The notes under the pieces are model-generated. The model worked only from the letters and a program-made list of their open reading frames with translations, was not told the DNA's origin and searched no databases. A DNA stretch of 64,000 bases from Taudactylus pleione (Eukaryota; Chordata; Amphibia; Anura; Myobatrachidae), in assembly GCA_031769625.1 (NCBI GenBank), contig JAUIMM010000002.1, positions 682,001-746,000 on the forward strand. The letters are read 5' to 3'. Positions 45,966 to 56,806 of the stretch are shown piece by piece (positions within the stretch are counted from its first letter, which is position 1; every line of letters starts with the position of its first letter). Position numbers and translations under genes: made by a program.

Positions 45966-48199
45966 ATGAGAGCCTCGGCATTCACCAGGCGCGAGCTGCT
46001 GGTGCTTACGGAGGTGATGGATAGGCGGATCACCAGCCAGCCTCCACCCATCACCAATCGTGAAAAGCGTTCCTCATATGCGGAGGTACGGGGCCGCCTG
46101 CGCTCCTTCGGCTCACGCCGCCAGATCGGGCAGCTGGAGCGCAGGTGGTCGGACCTGCAACGGCGGACGCCCCGCTTGCTGGCATGCTTTCGCATGCAGA
46201 TCGCTGAAAGTAAGTTTTAGGGACTGTGGTTTTCATGTTTATCTTTGTGGCCCTAACTGCGTGTGCATGTTTTCATGTATGTCATATTTATTCATTGTAC
46301 TCATATCTGCATGGCCATGTTTTCATGTATGTCATATTTATTCATTGTACTCATATCTGCATGGCCATGTTTTCATGTATGTCATATTTATTCATTGGAC
46401 TCATATCTGCATGGCCATGTTTTCATGTATGTCATATTTATTCATTGTACTCATATCTGCATGGCCATGTTTTCATGTATGTCATATTTATTCATTGTAC
46501 TCATATCTGCATGGCCATGTTTTCATGTATGTCATATTTATTCATTGGACTCATATCTGCATGGCCATGTTTTCATGTATGTCATATTTATTCATTGTAC
46601 TCATATCTGCATGGCCATGTTTTCATGTATGTCATATTTATTCATTGTATTCATATCTGCATGGCCATGTTTTCATGTATGTCATCAATATTCATTGGAC
46701 TCATATCTGCATGGCCATGTTTTCATGTATGTCATAATTATTCATTGGACTCATATCTGCATGGCCATGTTTTCATGTATGTCATCAATATTCATTGGAC
46801 TCATATCTGCATGGCCATGTTTTCATGTATGTCATATTTATTAATTGGACTCATATCTGCATGGCCATGTTTTCATGTATGTCATATTTATTCATTGGAC
46901 TCATATCTGCATGGCCATGTTTTCATGTATGTCATATTTATTCATTGTACTCATATCTGCATGGCCATGTTTTCATGTATGTCATATTTATTCATTGTAC
47001 TCATATCTGCATGGCCATGTTTTCATGTATGTCATATTTATTCATTGGACTCATATCTGCATGGCCATGTTTTCATGTATGTCATATTTATTCATTGTAC
47101 TCATATCTGCATGGCCATGTTTTCATGTATGTCATATTTATTCATTGTACTCATATCTGCATGGCCATGTTTTCATGTATGTCATATTTATTCATTGGAC
47201 TCATATCTGCATGGCCATGTTTTCATGTATGTCATATTTATTCATTGTATTCATATCTGCATGGCCATGTTTTCATGTATGTCATCAATATTCATTGGAC
47301 TCATATCTGCATGGCCATGTTTTCATGTATGTCATAATTATTAATTGGACTCATATCTGCATGGCCATGTTCTTCGTTTTTTTGTGTCAAAAAATAGAGT
47401 TTTTCTCGGTTTTTGGTTGAAACTAACCACAATTTGTTTCACATCTTTTAGGGGCACAGCGAAGACTACGGCGTCATCGTCATCCAAGACGGCGCTCACG
47501 CCAACTCTCTCCAACCCCCAGCCAACACTCCACAACCCCAAATTCCCCTATTTCCCACTCCTCCCCAGCCTGCCAAGAGCCTGTGGAGGATATTTCTGGG
47601 CTCCTTCCCCTCCATCCCAATTCCCCCTCTCCTCCAACCACCCCTCTTCGAACTACCCCGTCCCCGGATTCCGAAATAACCCCGCCCAGATTTTTGGGGA
47701 ATGGAGGCACCTCCGAGGAGGACGAGGGAGTGCCATCTGGAGCTGCCGTTTTTTCAAACGGTATGTTTTTTTTTTTTTTTTTTTTCGCCACAAACTGCAT
47801 GTAATCATGTGTCGTTCCCTTTTTTGTGTGTTTTTTGGTAGACTTTTCGGGTTTTTTCGGGTTGCCTTTACCTGTTACTGTTGATTTCACCATACACATA
47901 TCACACCTGTCGGAATCTGTTTTTGGACTTGTATTTTTGGGCTACACCATTTTGGGGGGGCTGGGTTTTAATGGTGTAATTATGGTTTTTTTTTTTTTTA
48001 AATTTCATTTTCGGTTTGTTTGTTTTGGCTTGTTTTTTAATGTGGTTTCATTATTGATGTATTAATCCCCACACTTTTCTAACCCACAGCGGAACAGAGG
48101 CGTAGGGCTGAATTAGCCGGCTGTGTGGCCCGTATGCGGGAAAATATAATCGGTCTGCTGGTGGTCCTTGACCATATGTCGGTCCTCCTTAGGGACTAG
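45966..48199 (+). CDS. Harbinger Myb/SANT-like protein 1 (three exons)
   Basis: Exons 45966-46209, 47452-47760 and 48090-48199, with GTAAGT and GTATGT donors and TTTTAG and CCACAG acceptors; frames join cleanly. Exon 1 encodes a Myb/SANT-like helix bundle (FTRRELLVLTEVMDRRI, then RRQIGQLERRWSDLQRRTP). Exon 2 starts basic (AQRRLRRHRHPRRRSRQ, a likely nuclear signal) and becomes Pro/Ser-rich. Exon 3 is a short helical end (AEQRRRAELAG, ending VLLRD). About 220 residues. In the family such proteins bind element ends and import the transposase. AATAAA at 48227-48232. Intron 1 is mostly a 50-bp tandem repeat. Confidence 0.75.
46268..47372. repeat. 50-bp tandem repeat array, 22 copies, in intron of Myb-like gene 1
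   Basis: Monomer TCATATCTGCATGGCCATGT + TTTCATGTATGTCATATTTA + TTCATTGTAC, exactly 50 bp, about 22 copies. Because 50 is not a multiple of 3 and the monomer has no plus-strand stop in any frame, all three plus frames stay open for up to about 370 codons; these are not proteins. Variant monomers (GTAT, CAATA, AATTA forms) recur at a 600-650 bp spacing, a higher-order repeat. Confidence 0.95.
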
Positions 48200-49024
48200 T
48201 TTTTTTTTTTTTTTTTTATAAATGTAAATAAATTATTATTTTCAACTTAACGTTCTGTCTCCTTCGTTGTTTCTAAATCAGAGATTGTTTACACTGACAT
48301 AAGTAGACTCTTCCAGCAAGGATTTGCAATTTTTGTCACTAAGATTGTGTGTTGTTTTTTGAAGGAAAACAGGCACAAGAAACACCTAACAGTAACAATT
48401 TTTTTTCCCTTTTTTGGTGTAGTCAAAATTAGATATTACAATATTTTACAGGTTCCTATTTGGGGTGCAAGCTGCTTAGGCCGATATTACGAAGCCAACT
48501 GATTGTACAGGATTCCTTTGGGTGTTGGTTTGGACCCAGAAAACATATTACATTTTAGCTAAACTTGCGTCATTACTGGATTACCCCTTAGGCAAATGTA
48601 ACGTGTGTGATCCTGGTTACACTTGCTTGTAACGTTCCAAAAAAGGTACAAAATTATAATCTCAAGACATTTATTCACAACATAACTCCAAAATCAAAGT
48701 GGTCACTCACAAACAAAACACACAGTGATAATCATAAATACAACACATACCAAAAACAGAAAAAAAACACACAACAAATCAAGAACTGGTTGACGAAGGA
48801 CCATGCCAACATGATTCCACAAATATGGCGTTGCAATATGGGTTCCATAATATATTCCAAAAATTTCCACATAAAGGTTTTTTAAGGGTAGCAGGAAGTA
48901 GTCATCGTTGGAGTGCCAAAGATTATGTGAAAAAACAGAAGATGGAGAAAATAAAAACAATTAATTAGATGTTCTCAAATAAACCGTACCACATTGGGAA
49001 TAATCCCTGTTGTTTTGACAATAA
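48200..49024. other. 3' regions between convergent Myb-like gene 1 and transposase
   Basis: Holds the AATAAA of gene 1 (48227-48232) and, on the minus strand, AATAAA at 48670-48675, a plausible end for the transposase transcript. No coding frame of note. Confidence 0.55.
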
Positions 49025-50173
49025 TTACCTAAAATATCTGGCCACCACATCATTGCGTATGGCCCCCCCACATACTGACCTCCGACCAACCTCGGGGGGG
49101 CCATCCTCAGGTAAGGCATCCTCTGGCTGCATTGGGACACCACTCCTTATGGCGATGTTGTGAAATATCCCACACAGGACCACAATTTTCTAAACCATAT
49201 CCGGCAAATACATGAGCTCGCCACCAGAGCGGTGGAGGCATCTGAATCGGCCTTTTAAAAGGCCGATACAGCGCTCCACCACTTGCCTGGTGGCTGTAAG
49301 TGTGGCATTAAACTCACTTTGTGGCCCTGGTGTGGGAGCCAAATAAGGAGTGAGCAGCCAGGGCGTGCAAGGGTAGCCACTGTCTCCTGAGAAAAAGAAT
49401 AGACAACATCAGGATCACTCTGTATTAAGCTTAACATTGTTATGTACTAAAGGTCTACACTTACCCAGAAGCCACGCATCACCAGCTTGTAGGTTGTTTA
49501 ATTTGTGCCATATCCCTGATTGCCGGATGACGAAGGAGTCATGTGCACTTCCTGGTAATTTTGCATTCAGGGACAGGATCTGGAGGGAGGCATCACATAC
49601 CACCATTACATTCAGGGAGTGATAGTGTTTCCGGTTTTGAAATATGGCCTCCAGCCGTGCTGGAGGCTGAAGTGGTATGTGAGTACCATCCACAACCCCT
49701 ATGATGTGTGGGAAGCCAGCTATTTGGTAAAAATTGGCCTTGGCCACACTAAGGGCACCCATATCCAAAGGCATTTGAATAAAATGATGGAGGTGCTTGA
49801 AAAGTGCCTCCATCACTGCCCTCAGGATCCGGGAAAAGGAGGATTGTGAGATGCCCGCCACTATTCCCACCGTTGTTTGAAACGATACTGAGGCACAGAA
49901 ATGTAACACCGCCATAAATTGCGTAAGTGGTGGTATTGCTGTAGGACTGTCAATTTGCCGCTCAAGATCACTCTCTATTAATGAGAGAGTGTCTATGATG
50001 ATTTTTGGAGGAAGACGGTAGCGTCTTAAAACCTCATCATCGGGCATTCCAAAAAGGATGACACGTGTTCGAAATATCTGGGGCCTTGCATGCCTACGAT
50101 GCCTACGCCTGGGATGAGATTGAGGTTGGTCGGCTTCCGGGAGCATGGCCAGAACAATCCGACCCAGATCAAC
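49025..50173 (-). pseudogene. PIF/Harbinger DDE transposase (HARBI1-like), two exons, one premature stop
   Basis: Exon 50173-49465 starts after a CAG acceptor, with ATG at 50144-50146; donor GTAAGT; exon 2 from 49386. N-terminal part: RTRVILFGMPDDEVLRRYRL, a helix-rich region, LHFCASVSFQTTVGIVAGIS (HTH). Catalytic domain: IIGVVDGTHIPLQ (first Asp), NVMVVCDASL (block), GSAHDSFVIRQS, then across the intron LLGDSGYP (second Asp) and RQVVERCIGLLKGRFRCL (Glu). A TAG at 49190-49192 falls after the Glu, before KIVVLCGIFHNIAIRSGV; the frame then stays open for 54 codons to a TAA at 49025. Cuts and inserts the element at TWA sites. Confidence 0.88.
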
Positions 50174-50514
50174 CTGAAATGGCAAGATTTGAATGTAAGG
50201 CTTTTTAACCCCCCCAAAATTAAAAAAATAACTTAGCTTGATGATACCATCCATTGATGCTTACATGCCGGGGTATTGTCATGATACGTGCAAACTGGAA
50301 ATAATCACAAAATTAAAAAAAAGATTTTATGCTGGGCATTTCTGTTTTTAAATTTTGTGCAAGACACAACATAAAAGGGGAGAAACACACATTTGCCAAA
50401 ACAGCAAAACGACATTGCGCACACTACGTCAAATTGGGGCCAAATGTAAGCAACAAATGCTAAAGGGAAAACACAAACAATTTAACGGGATGAATAAGCA
50501 TTTCAAAATGCACT

Positions 50515-50790
50515 AATTAGTTCGCAAATACAAGTCACAATAGAAACTGAGAAAAATGCGCAAATTAGTACGCAAATACAAGTCACAATAGAAACTGAGA
50601 AAAATGCGCTAATTAGTTCGCTAATACAAGTCACAATAGAAACTGAGAAAAATGCGCTAATTAGTTAGCAAATACAAGTCACAATAGAAACTGAGAAAAA
50701 TGCGCTAATTAGTTCGCAAATACAAGTCACAATAGAAACTGAGAAAAATGCGCTAATTAGTTCGCAAATACAAGTGAAAAAATACGCAGC
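50515..50790. repeat. ~51-bp tandem repeat upstream of the transposase
   Basis: Five to six copies of TTAGTTCGCAAATACAAGTC + ACAATAGAAACTGAGAAAAA + TGCGCTAA. Lies between the transposase and Myb-like gene 2, in the 5' region of the divergent transposase. Function unknown. Confidence 0.9.
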
Positions 50791-51398
50791 TAAAAAAATA
50801 TAAAAATTTTTAAAAATTTCAGAGTAAGAAAAACAAAGGCTACAAGTGTAAGGCCACACAAAGTTGCGTAAAGACAAACATGAACATTTACAAAACAAAT
50901 AAAAAAATGAACTTACCAAGAGATAATATATAAGATTCCGGATCAAAAGGTCTTTGGGGCAGAGCCAAAAAAAACCTAAGAGAGATGAAATGACGCCAAA
51001 AAAACGTTAGAAAATTCAGAAACAGAAGGAGACACAAATTGAACCAAAGTTAGACTTCCAAAAACTTACCAAAACAAGAAACGCCAAAAAGAAATCCAAC
51101 AGAAAAAAAGCGAACGTAAAAAAAAAAACCAAATATATCACAAAAAAATACTTCCACCAACGCCAACTCCAAAACCGGCCAACAATCAACTCCGACCAAC
51201 GTAACCTCCAACAATCCAAAAACGCCACCTCGACTCGAGACGCCCCAAGCCATAAATAGTGTTTAGTTTCCCGCACAAATTAAGGAGGGATCATAGGAAC
51301 GCACAATCAATGATGCGGCCGAAAAATAAGGACGCATGTATTAATACGTCACGAGCCAAACCAAACATTCTGGTGTATTTCTTGTTTCGAGCTCAGAC
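50791..51398. promoter_or_regulatory. Probable shared divergent promoter of transposase and Myb-like gene 2
   Basis: The only space between the two divergent genes once the tandem repeat is set aside. Around 51250 a CATAAATAG could serve as a TATA-like element; a minus-strand GGTAAGTTC near 50918 could be a donor of a 5' noncoding exon. No firm promoter elements seen. Confidence 0.3.
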
Positions 51399-52681
51399 AT
51401 GGCTACAGACCAGGGAAACAATGGACAACAGTCTGGCGGTAAGTATTTCAGGCATTTTGAATCAATGATTAATTAGAAACATCATATAGTGCAAGTTGTG
51501 AAGTTGACAAATCTCAAAATGTAAACAAATAGGTGAGGAGGATGACATGGAAGAGGCTGCCGGGCCCAGTATTCCGGGCAAAGCTGGCAAAAAGAAAAGG
51601 CAGCCACAATTCACAAGAAAGGAGATGGAGGTTTTGATTCAGAAGTATGTGGACATCCTGCCACAGGCAGACAGGAATATGAGTGCAAGCCAGAAGTGGA
51701 GAATGTGGGAGGAGGTAGCCGTTGCTGTCAATAGGGTGGGTGATTATGTCCGTCTAGCCCGGGATGTCAAACGGCGGTAAGTAAAAACTTGACCCACCTA
51801 AAACCAAAACCAAAAAAAATAAAAAATAATGGTTCCTTTTTCACCCACAGATGGCAAGACTTCAAATATCGCCTGAAACAAAAAATGGCGGACAGGGCTA
51901 GGCATGCAAGGGGGACAGGTGGGGGTCCCACCCCTGTGTCATTGGAGTTGACTGATTTAGAAGAGCTGGCACAGGGGTGTGTGCAGGCTGTGGAGGTGTT
52001 TGGCGTGTCCAACATGGATACGGACATGCCAGACTTTGCGGCTCCTCATGTTGTCCCAGGTAAATATTGTGATGTCACCAACTCTGAAATGTTATTGTGC
52101 CAATATGTATATTCTAATGTGAGTCTTTTCTCATTATTCCAACAGAGACACAGGCGGATGTGTCTGCTCTAGAGGGGAGCCTTGGCCGCAGAATTTCTGC
52201 TGGCTCTGCAGGGGAGGAACCAGTACATCCGGCTGAGGACCCTGCAGAAGCCAGTCCCGGGCAATCCCCCTCGCAGGCAGTGTCCCTCCTCACAGAACTC
52301 AATTTTAAATCGGATTTCCATACGGAGATTCTGCAGAGGATGGACGCCAGTCTGGTACGGGTTGCTGAGGCCCTGGAGCAAAATGCTGCGGCCAACGTGA
52401 CCATTGGTCAGGCCCTGGCGGAAAATACCAGGGCCAACATCCGCATCGCCAATGCCCTGGAGCAGCTCGTTCGCCAGCACATTTTGGAGCCGACCTCCCT
52501 TCCTGCCGGAACATCAGGATCCTCCACCTCTGGCACAACATCAGCCAATCCTCCAAATGTGCCTAGCCCTGTGCCTAGTCCAGAGGCCACAACATCTGCC
52601 TCTGGACAGGCCAGCCCGATGACATCCCGGACCCGGTCTGGCGCCCTCCCTCCCCCAGCCAAACGGGGGAAAAAACATTGA
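51399..52681 (+). CDS. Harbinger Myb/SANT-like protein 2 (four exons)
   Basis: Exons 51399-51438, 51533-51776, 51851-52059 and 52146-52681, with GTAAGT, GTAAGT and GTAAAT donors and AATAG, CCACAG and CAACAG acceptors; phases fit at each junction. Exons 2-3 encode a Myb/SANT-like DNA-binding domain (QFTRKEMEVLIQKYVDIL, KWRMWEEVAVAVNRVG, RDVKRRWQDFKYRLKQKM). The tail is acidic and Ser/Pro-rich, then has a heptad-like helix (LVRVAEALEQNAAANVTIGQ) and ends PAKRGKKH, a basic nuclear signal. About 343 residues, no disabling change. This is the canonical Harbinger partner protein. AATAAA at 52891-52896. Confidence 0.85.
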
Positions 52682-53718
52682 CAGCATTGGCTACTTGTCC
52701 CACACTCCTTCTGTGCTTGCCTCATATTCCTTTCTGGCCAAAGCTTCCCTCTCCTTTCTTGTGAATTGTTTTTAATTTTTTGCTTTACGTTTACCCCAAA
52801 TTTTATGTTTGCACAATTATTAAATATTTTAGAATGAACACTGCAAAAAATTTTGTGTAAAATATGTGCATGAAATTGTTTTTTTAAAGCAATAAATTTA
52901 CCAAAAGTGTACGACTTTGTATTCTGACATTATTGTAAAAATGGGTTACATTTAATCCTGGGCCACAAGGCAACAACGTGCAACAACAACATTTTACATG
53001 GGAAAAAAAAGGGCTCTTTAAGGAACGTTTAAAAATTTACATAAGGATGCAAATTCACCAGGCCAAAAAAAAATTGCAAAAAAAACACAAACATGATGTC
53101 ATTATTGTTACAGTAGGCCAAAAACCAAATATCAACCCAAAACAAAACCCCCACAAATGTACGCAAATTGATTGTGTAATCCTGACATTAGCAGCTATGA
53201 TTTCCACCTGCGTACGGTTTTGTGCTAACCCAAAAAACTGATTTCAAAACACATACCAAGCCGGTTTTCAATCCAACACTAATTGATTTTCTGACAAGCC
53301 GTGATTAATCGATGCTACATCGTGGAGTGCCGGGACGGAGGAGAAGGCCATCGCCAATGTGGTCGAGTAATCCAGACCCTAAGCTGTGCGAGCATTTTGA
53401 AGGGAAAGAGGATCATCCAGTGACGCATGAGTTGGTACGAACACATTTGACGTTCGCATCTGATAATGTATGTACACCCCAAAAACGCCTCGCCACGCCT
53501 GCGATTTTCCATCTCCACCCCCGTCAACACCCAAAAACGCCCTGTTCTGTCAATCACATTTGACATGTCACTTCCAGTACGCTATTTTATGAACGAGACA
53601 AAAAAATTTGCAATCTGCCGTACGCACATGCGCAGTGTAACACCGACGCATGCGCGGTTAGTCAACATTGGAACGCAATGAGCGTACTGCTGTTAACGAA
53701 CGCCTCTGAATCAGGGCC
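52682..53718. other. Right subterminal region of the Harbinger element
   Basis: 3' UTR of Myb-like gene 2, then subterminal sequence. About 53500-53718 (CCCCCGTCAACACCCAAAAACG, CGTACGCACATGCGCAG) is closely matched in the MITE at 54027-54861, giving shared end-recognition sequence. No gene. Confidence 0.6.
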
Positions 53719-54023
53719 TAAGTACAGTGATCCCTCATTATACTGCCCCTTACACTTACCTCCAGCCACAACTAATACAGTGATCCCTCATTATACTGCC
53801 CCTTACACTTACCTCCAGCCACAACTAAGTACAGTGATCTTTCTTTATTCTTCCCCTCAACTTACCTCCAGCCATAATAAGTACAGTGATTCTGCATTAT
53901 ACTGCCCCTCACACTTACCTCCAGTCATAATAAGTACAGTGATCCTGCATTATACTGCCCCTCACACTTACCTCCAGCCATAATAAGTACAGTGATCCCT
54001 CATTATACTGCCCCACCTAGCAC
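53719..54023. repeat. ~51-bp minisatellite, right block
   Basis: Resumes at TAAGTACAGTGATCCCTCAT with the same monomer as 44360-45287, about six copies, then ends at the adjacent MITE. Confidence 0.92.
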
Positions 54024-54026
54024 TTA

Positions 54027-54861
54027 CTGTACCTCATTCAGAGTCGGTCGTAAGCGGCCGCTCGGTCGTACGCCTAATCATCGAGAATCAGAAAAAATAC
54101 AATCGCGCAGCCGGGCGATCGCAACCAAAGTGATGCCCATACATGGACAAAGCACCTCCTCTAGCTAACGAGTGATAGCAGCTAGTGATCAAGTCGATCG
54201 TTGTCAGTCGCTGTATGTTATTTTTCTTCTGCTGGTTGCGGCCGCTTGTGTTGTGTGTAAATTCCATAAAATATTAACAAAAAAACGCATATAATAATCC
54301 ATCCCCACAAAATTTATTTATTCTTATTATTCGCTAATGCTAACGCAACTGAATCAATTACAAGCCAATTAGCAGTGTTATTAGCTTCAAGAATCGATTA
54401 TTAGCTGCTTGCATTGTGTGGCACAAAATAGAAACATCAAACATAACATCGGTCACATTCGATAGTAACGATTGTACTCTGGGGCTTGAGAGAGCACGTA
54501 CCCAACCTCAAGCTGTACGATCAGCCAGGCCTCTAACCTGCTCGCAGAGTGATGTTTTACTATTTTCGGCCTTCTATGTCGGTCGTAGCAGTAAATTTAT
54601 GTACGCCCCTGAAACGCCCTGAAAACGGTGAGGAACGTCTGCATTTTTAGACCACCACCCCCGTCAACACCCACAAACGGCCTTTCATGTCAATCAACTC
54701 TCGGAAGCCACTTCCTGCTCATAAGCCGTATGATCGACAGCATTTTGGATCGCAAGGTCTCGTACGCACATGCGCACAACTAACCGTACGCATGCGTGGT
54801 TTGGAAACATCAGATGCGTACGACCGAGCGGCCGCTTACGACCGACTCTGAATGAGGTCCA
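54027..54861. mobile_element. Harbinger MITE related to the 8.4-kb element
   Basis: 835 bp with long, nearly perfect inverted repeats (CCTCATTCAGAGTCGGTCGT and continuing about 42 bases), flanked by TTA (54024-54026 and 54862-54864). It shares CTCCTCTAGCTAACGAG near the left and CCCGTCAACACCCACAAACG near the right with the ends of the element at 45288-53718, so that transposase is a candidate driver. No protein encoded. Confidence 0.88.
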
Positions 54862-54864
54862 TTA

Positions 54865-55258
54865 TACTATTAGTACTTTAGCTCAGGTTTTCCTGTCAGT
54901 TTGTGGACGGTTTATGCTCAATTTCAAAACTGACTGTTAGTAAATCTTCGGTTTCTATAGTCGCCTACGTGAAAGTATCAATTGTTGGTCCGATGTTCTA
55001 AACTGTTCTAAAGACTGATTTTTGGTCGGGTTTGCATCAGTTTTGACTTTAGTAAATTTCCAAACTAGACGGTAAATCGCACAAAAATGCAAAATCGTCC
55101 AAAATTAACCATTAGTAAATTTACCCCTTAACTTGGAAAGCACTACACAACGAAAGCACTAATATATTAGTGGTTTGTCTCTCCATCTTATACCTGCTGA
55201 GCAGACAGTTTAATACATTGGGCTATATTATTGGCTAGTTTATATCTTTGAGTTGGGT
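54865..55258. other. No gene recognised
   Basis: AT-rich with a repeated motif (TTTTGACTTTAGTAAATTT and AACCATTAGTAAATTTACC), probably an old MITE; termini not resolved. Confidence 0.35.
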
Positions 55259-55790
55259 ATGAAATCCCAGCTGTCGGGATGCCGCTGGTCAGAATACCGA
55301 CAGCAGCAACCCGACAGCCAGAATCACGACACCCATAGGGAAAACAGGTAAGTGTTTTCCTAACCCCTACCCTAACCCTCACTCCCAGTGCCTTGCCCTA
55401 AACTCCCCCCTAGTACCTAACTCTAACCTCCCCCTCCCCACACCTTAAACCTAACACCCCCTCCCTGGTGCCTAATCCTAACCTCCCCCTCTCCACACCT
55501 TAAACCTAACACCTCCTCCCTGGTGCCTAATCCTAACCTCCCCCTAGTGCCTAATCCTAACCTCCCCCTGGTGCCTAAACCTAACCTCCCCCTCCCTGCA
55601 CCCTAATCCTAACCCTCCCTCCCCAGTGTCTAACCCTAACCCTCCCCATATTGCCTAACCCCGCATCTTAACCATTACCTCCCCTTAACACCCTGATACT
55701 TACCTTTGGTATGCCGGCGGTTGGGATACTGGTGCCGAACAGTCGGGATTTTGGCACCGGTATTCAGACCTTCAGCATCCCGCATGCTGA
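55259..55790. mobile_element. MITE with internal CCTAACC-type array
   Basis: Arms of about 80 bases are roughly complementary: GGGATGCCGCTGGTCAGAAT near the left and, inverted, GGGATGCTGAAGGTCTGAAT near the right. Between them (about 55360-55690) is an array of CCTAACCTCCCCCTGGTG units with CCCTAACC stretches. The telomere-like look is part of this repeat family, not a telomere. Confidence 0.65.
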
Positions 55791-56239
55791 GATGCCCACT
55801 ACATCCCCTTTTAGTTATGTATGCGGGTAGACAATCACTAAATTTGTGTAAATAATGTCATCTGTAATCTGATAATACTGATTATTTATTTTCCTATTAG
55901 TAATTTTGTTGGAATATTGATCATTGATACATCAGTGTCACTATAATGTGGTGTATTGTGCTGGGGTGTGCACCATTATACACATACTGTACATGGTGTG
56001 AGTAGGTTGTAGAGATGGTGGTGACTGGTGGACCCAGGCAATACAGAGTTGTGTACACAGCAAATCATTTTACAATCTAAATTTTATAATTCAATAAAAT
56101 ACTGTAATAGGTCAGAGATCATAGAAATCAATATTACCTCTGTTGTCCCAAGTGTTTGAAGTAGAGAAGAGCGGCTGCTGCAACTAACATACCAGTTATA
56201 TGGAATAATGAGATTATCCAGGTGTAAGAGGTAATCTTG

Positions 56240-56765
56240 CTACAGACTTTAGGAGGACACAGCAGATATTATTGGTGACTTGAGAAGGACACAACAGTTT
56301 ATACTGGTTACTTGATGAGGAAACAGCAGATGTTGTTTATTAGTGACTTGAAGAAGACACAGTAGAAGTTATTGCTGATTTGAGGACACAGCAGATATTG
56401 GTGACTTGTCAAGGATGCATAAAATGTTATTGGTGGCTTAAGGAACAGCAGATGTTATTGGTGCCTTGAGGAAGACACAGCAGATATTATTGGTGACTTG
56501 AGGAGGACACAGCAGGTTATTTGTGATTTGAGGAGGACACAGCAGCTTATTTTTTATTTGAGGAGAACACAGCAGGTTACTTGAGATTTGAGGACACAGC
56601 AGGTTATTTGTAGTTTGAGGAGGATACAGCAGATTATTTGTGATTTGAGGAGGACAGCAGGTTATTTGTGATTTGAGGAGGACACAGCAGGTTATTTGAG
56701 ATTTGAGGAGGACATAGCAGGTTATTTGTGATTTGAGGAGGACACAGTAGATATTATAGTTGGTA
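56240..56765. repeat. ~30-bp minisatellite (GAGGAGGACACAGCAGG)
   Basis: Repeated TTGAGGAGGACACAGCAGGT followed by TATTTGTGAT, more regular from 56500 to 56750 and degenerate before. No coding sense. Confidence 0.85.
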
Positions 56766-56806
56766 AATAGCAGGTGTTATTGCTGTGATTGTTGGTAAAC
56801 AGCAGG

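Larger units (their letters stand above)
45288..53718. mobile_element. Autonomous-type PIF/Harbinger transposon with three genes
   Basis: 8431 bp. Left end GGCCCTCATTCAGACCCGG; right end inverted GGCCCTGATTCAGAGGCG; target duplication TAA (45285-45287, 53719-53721). Gene order: Myb-like gene 1 on plus (45966-48199), DDE transposase on minus (50173-49025), Myb-like gene 2 on plus (51399-52681). All have GT-AG introns with preserved phase. Harbinger elements usually carry one transposase and one Myb-like gene; two Myb-like genes is the unusual point. Confidence 0.9.

Noticed and set aside
46060..47420. Very long open frames (up to 372 codons) with repeated Met/His/Cys-rich units
   Set aside because: They are translations of a 50-bp tandem repeat, open in all plus frames, lying between a clear donor (46210) and acceptor (47451) of Myb-like gene 1.
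55360..55690. Telomere-like CCTAACC/CCCTAACC sequence
   Set aside because: Units vary in length and sit between inverted arms of a MITE; not a telomeric or interstitial telomere array.
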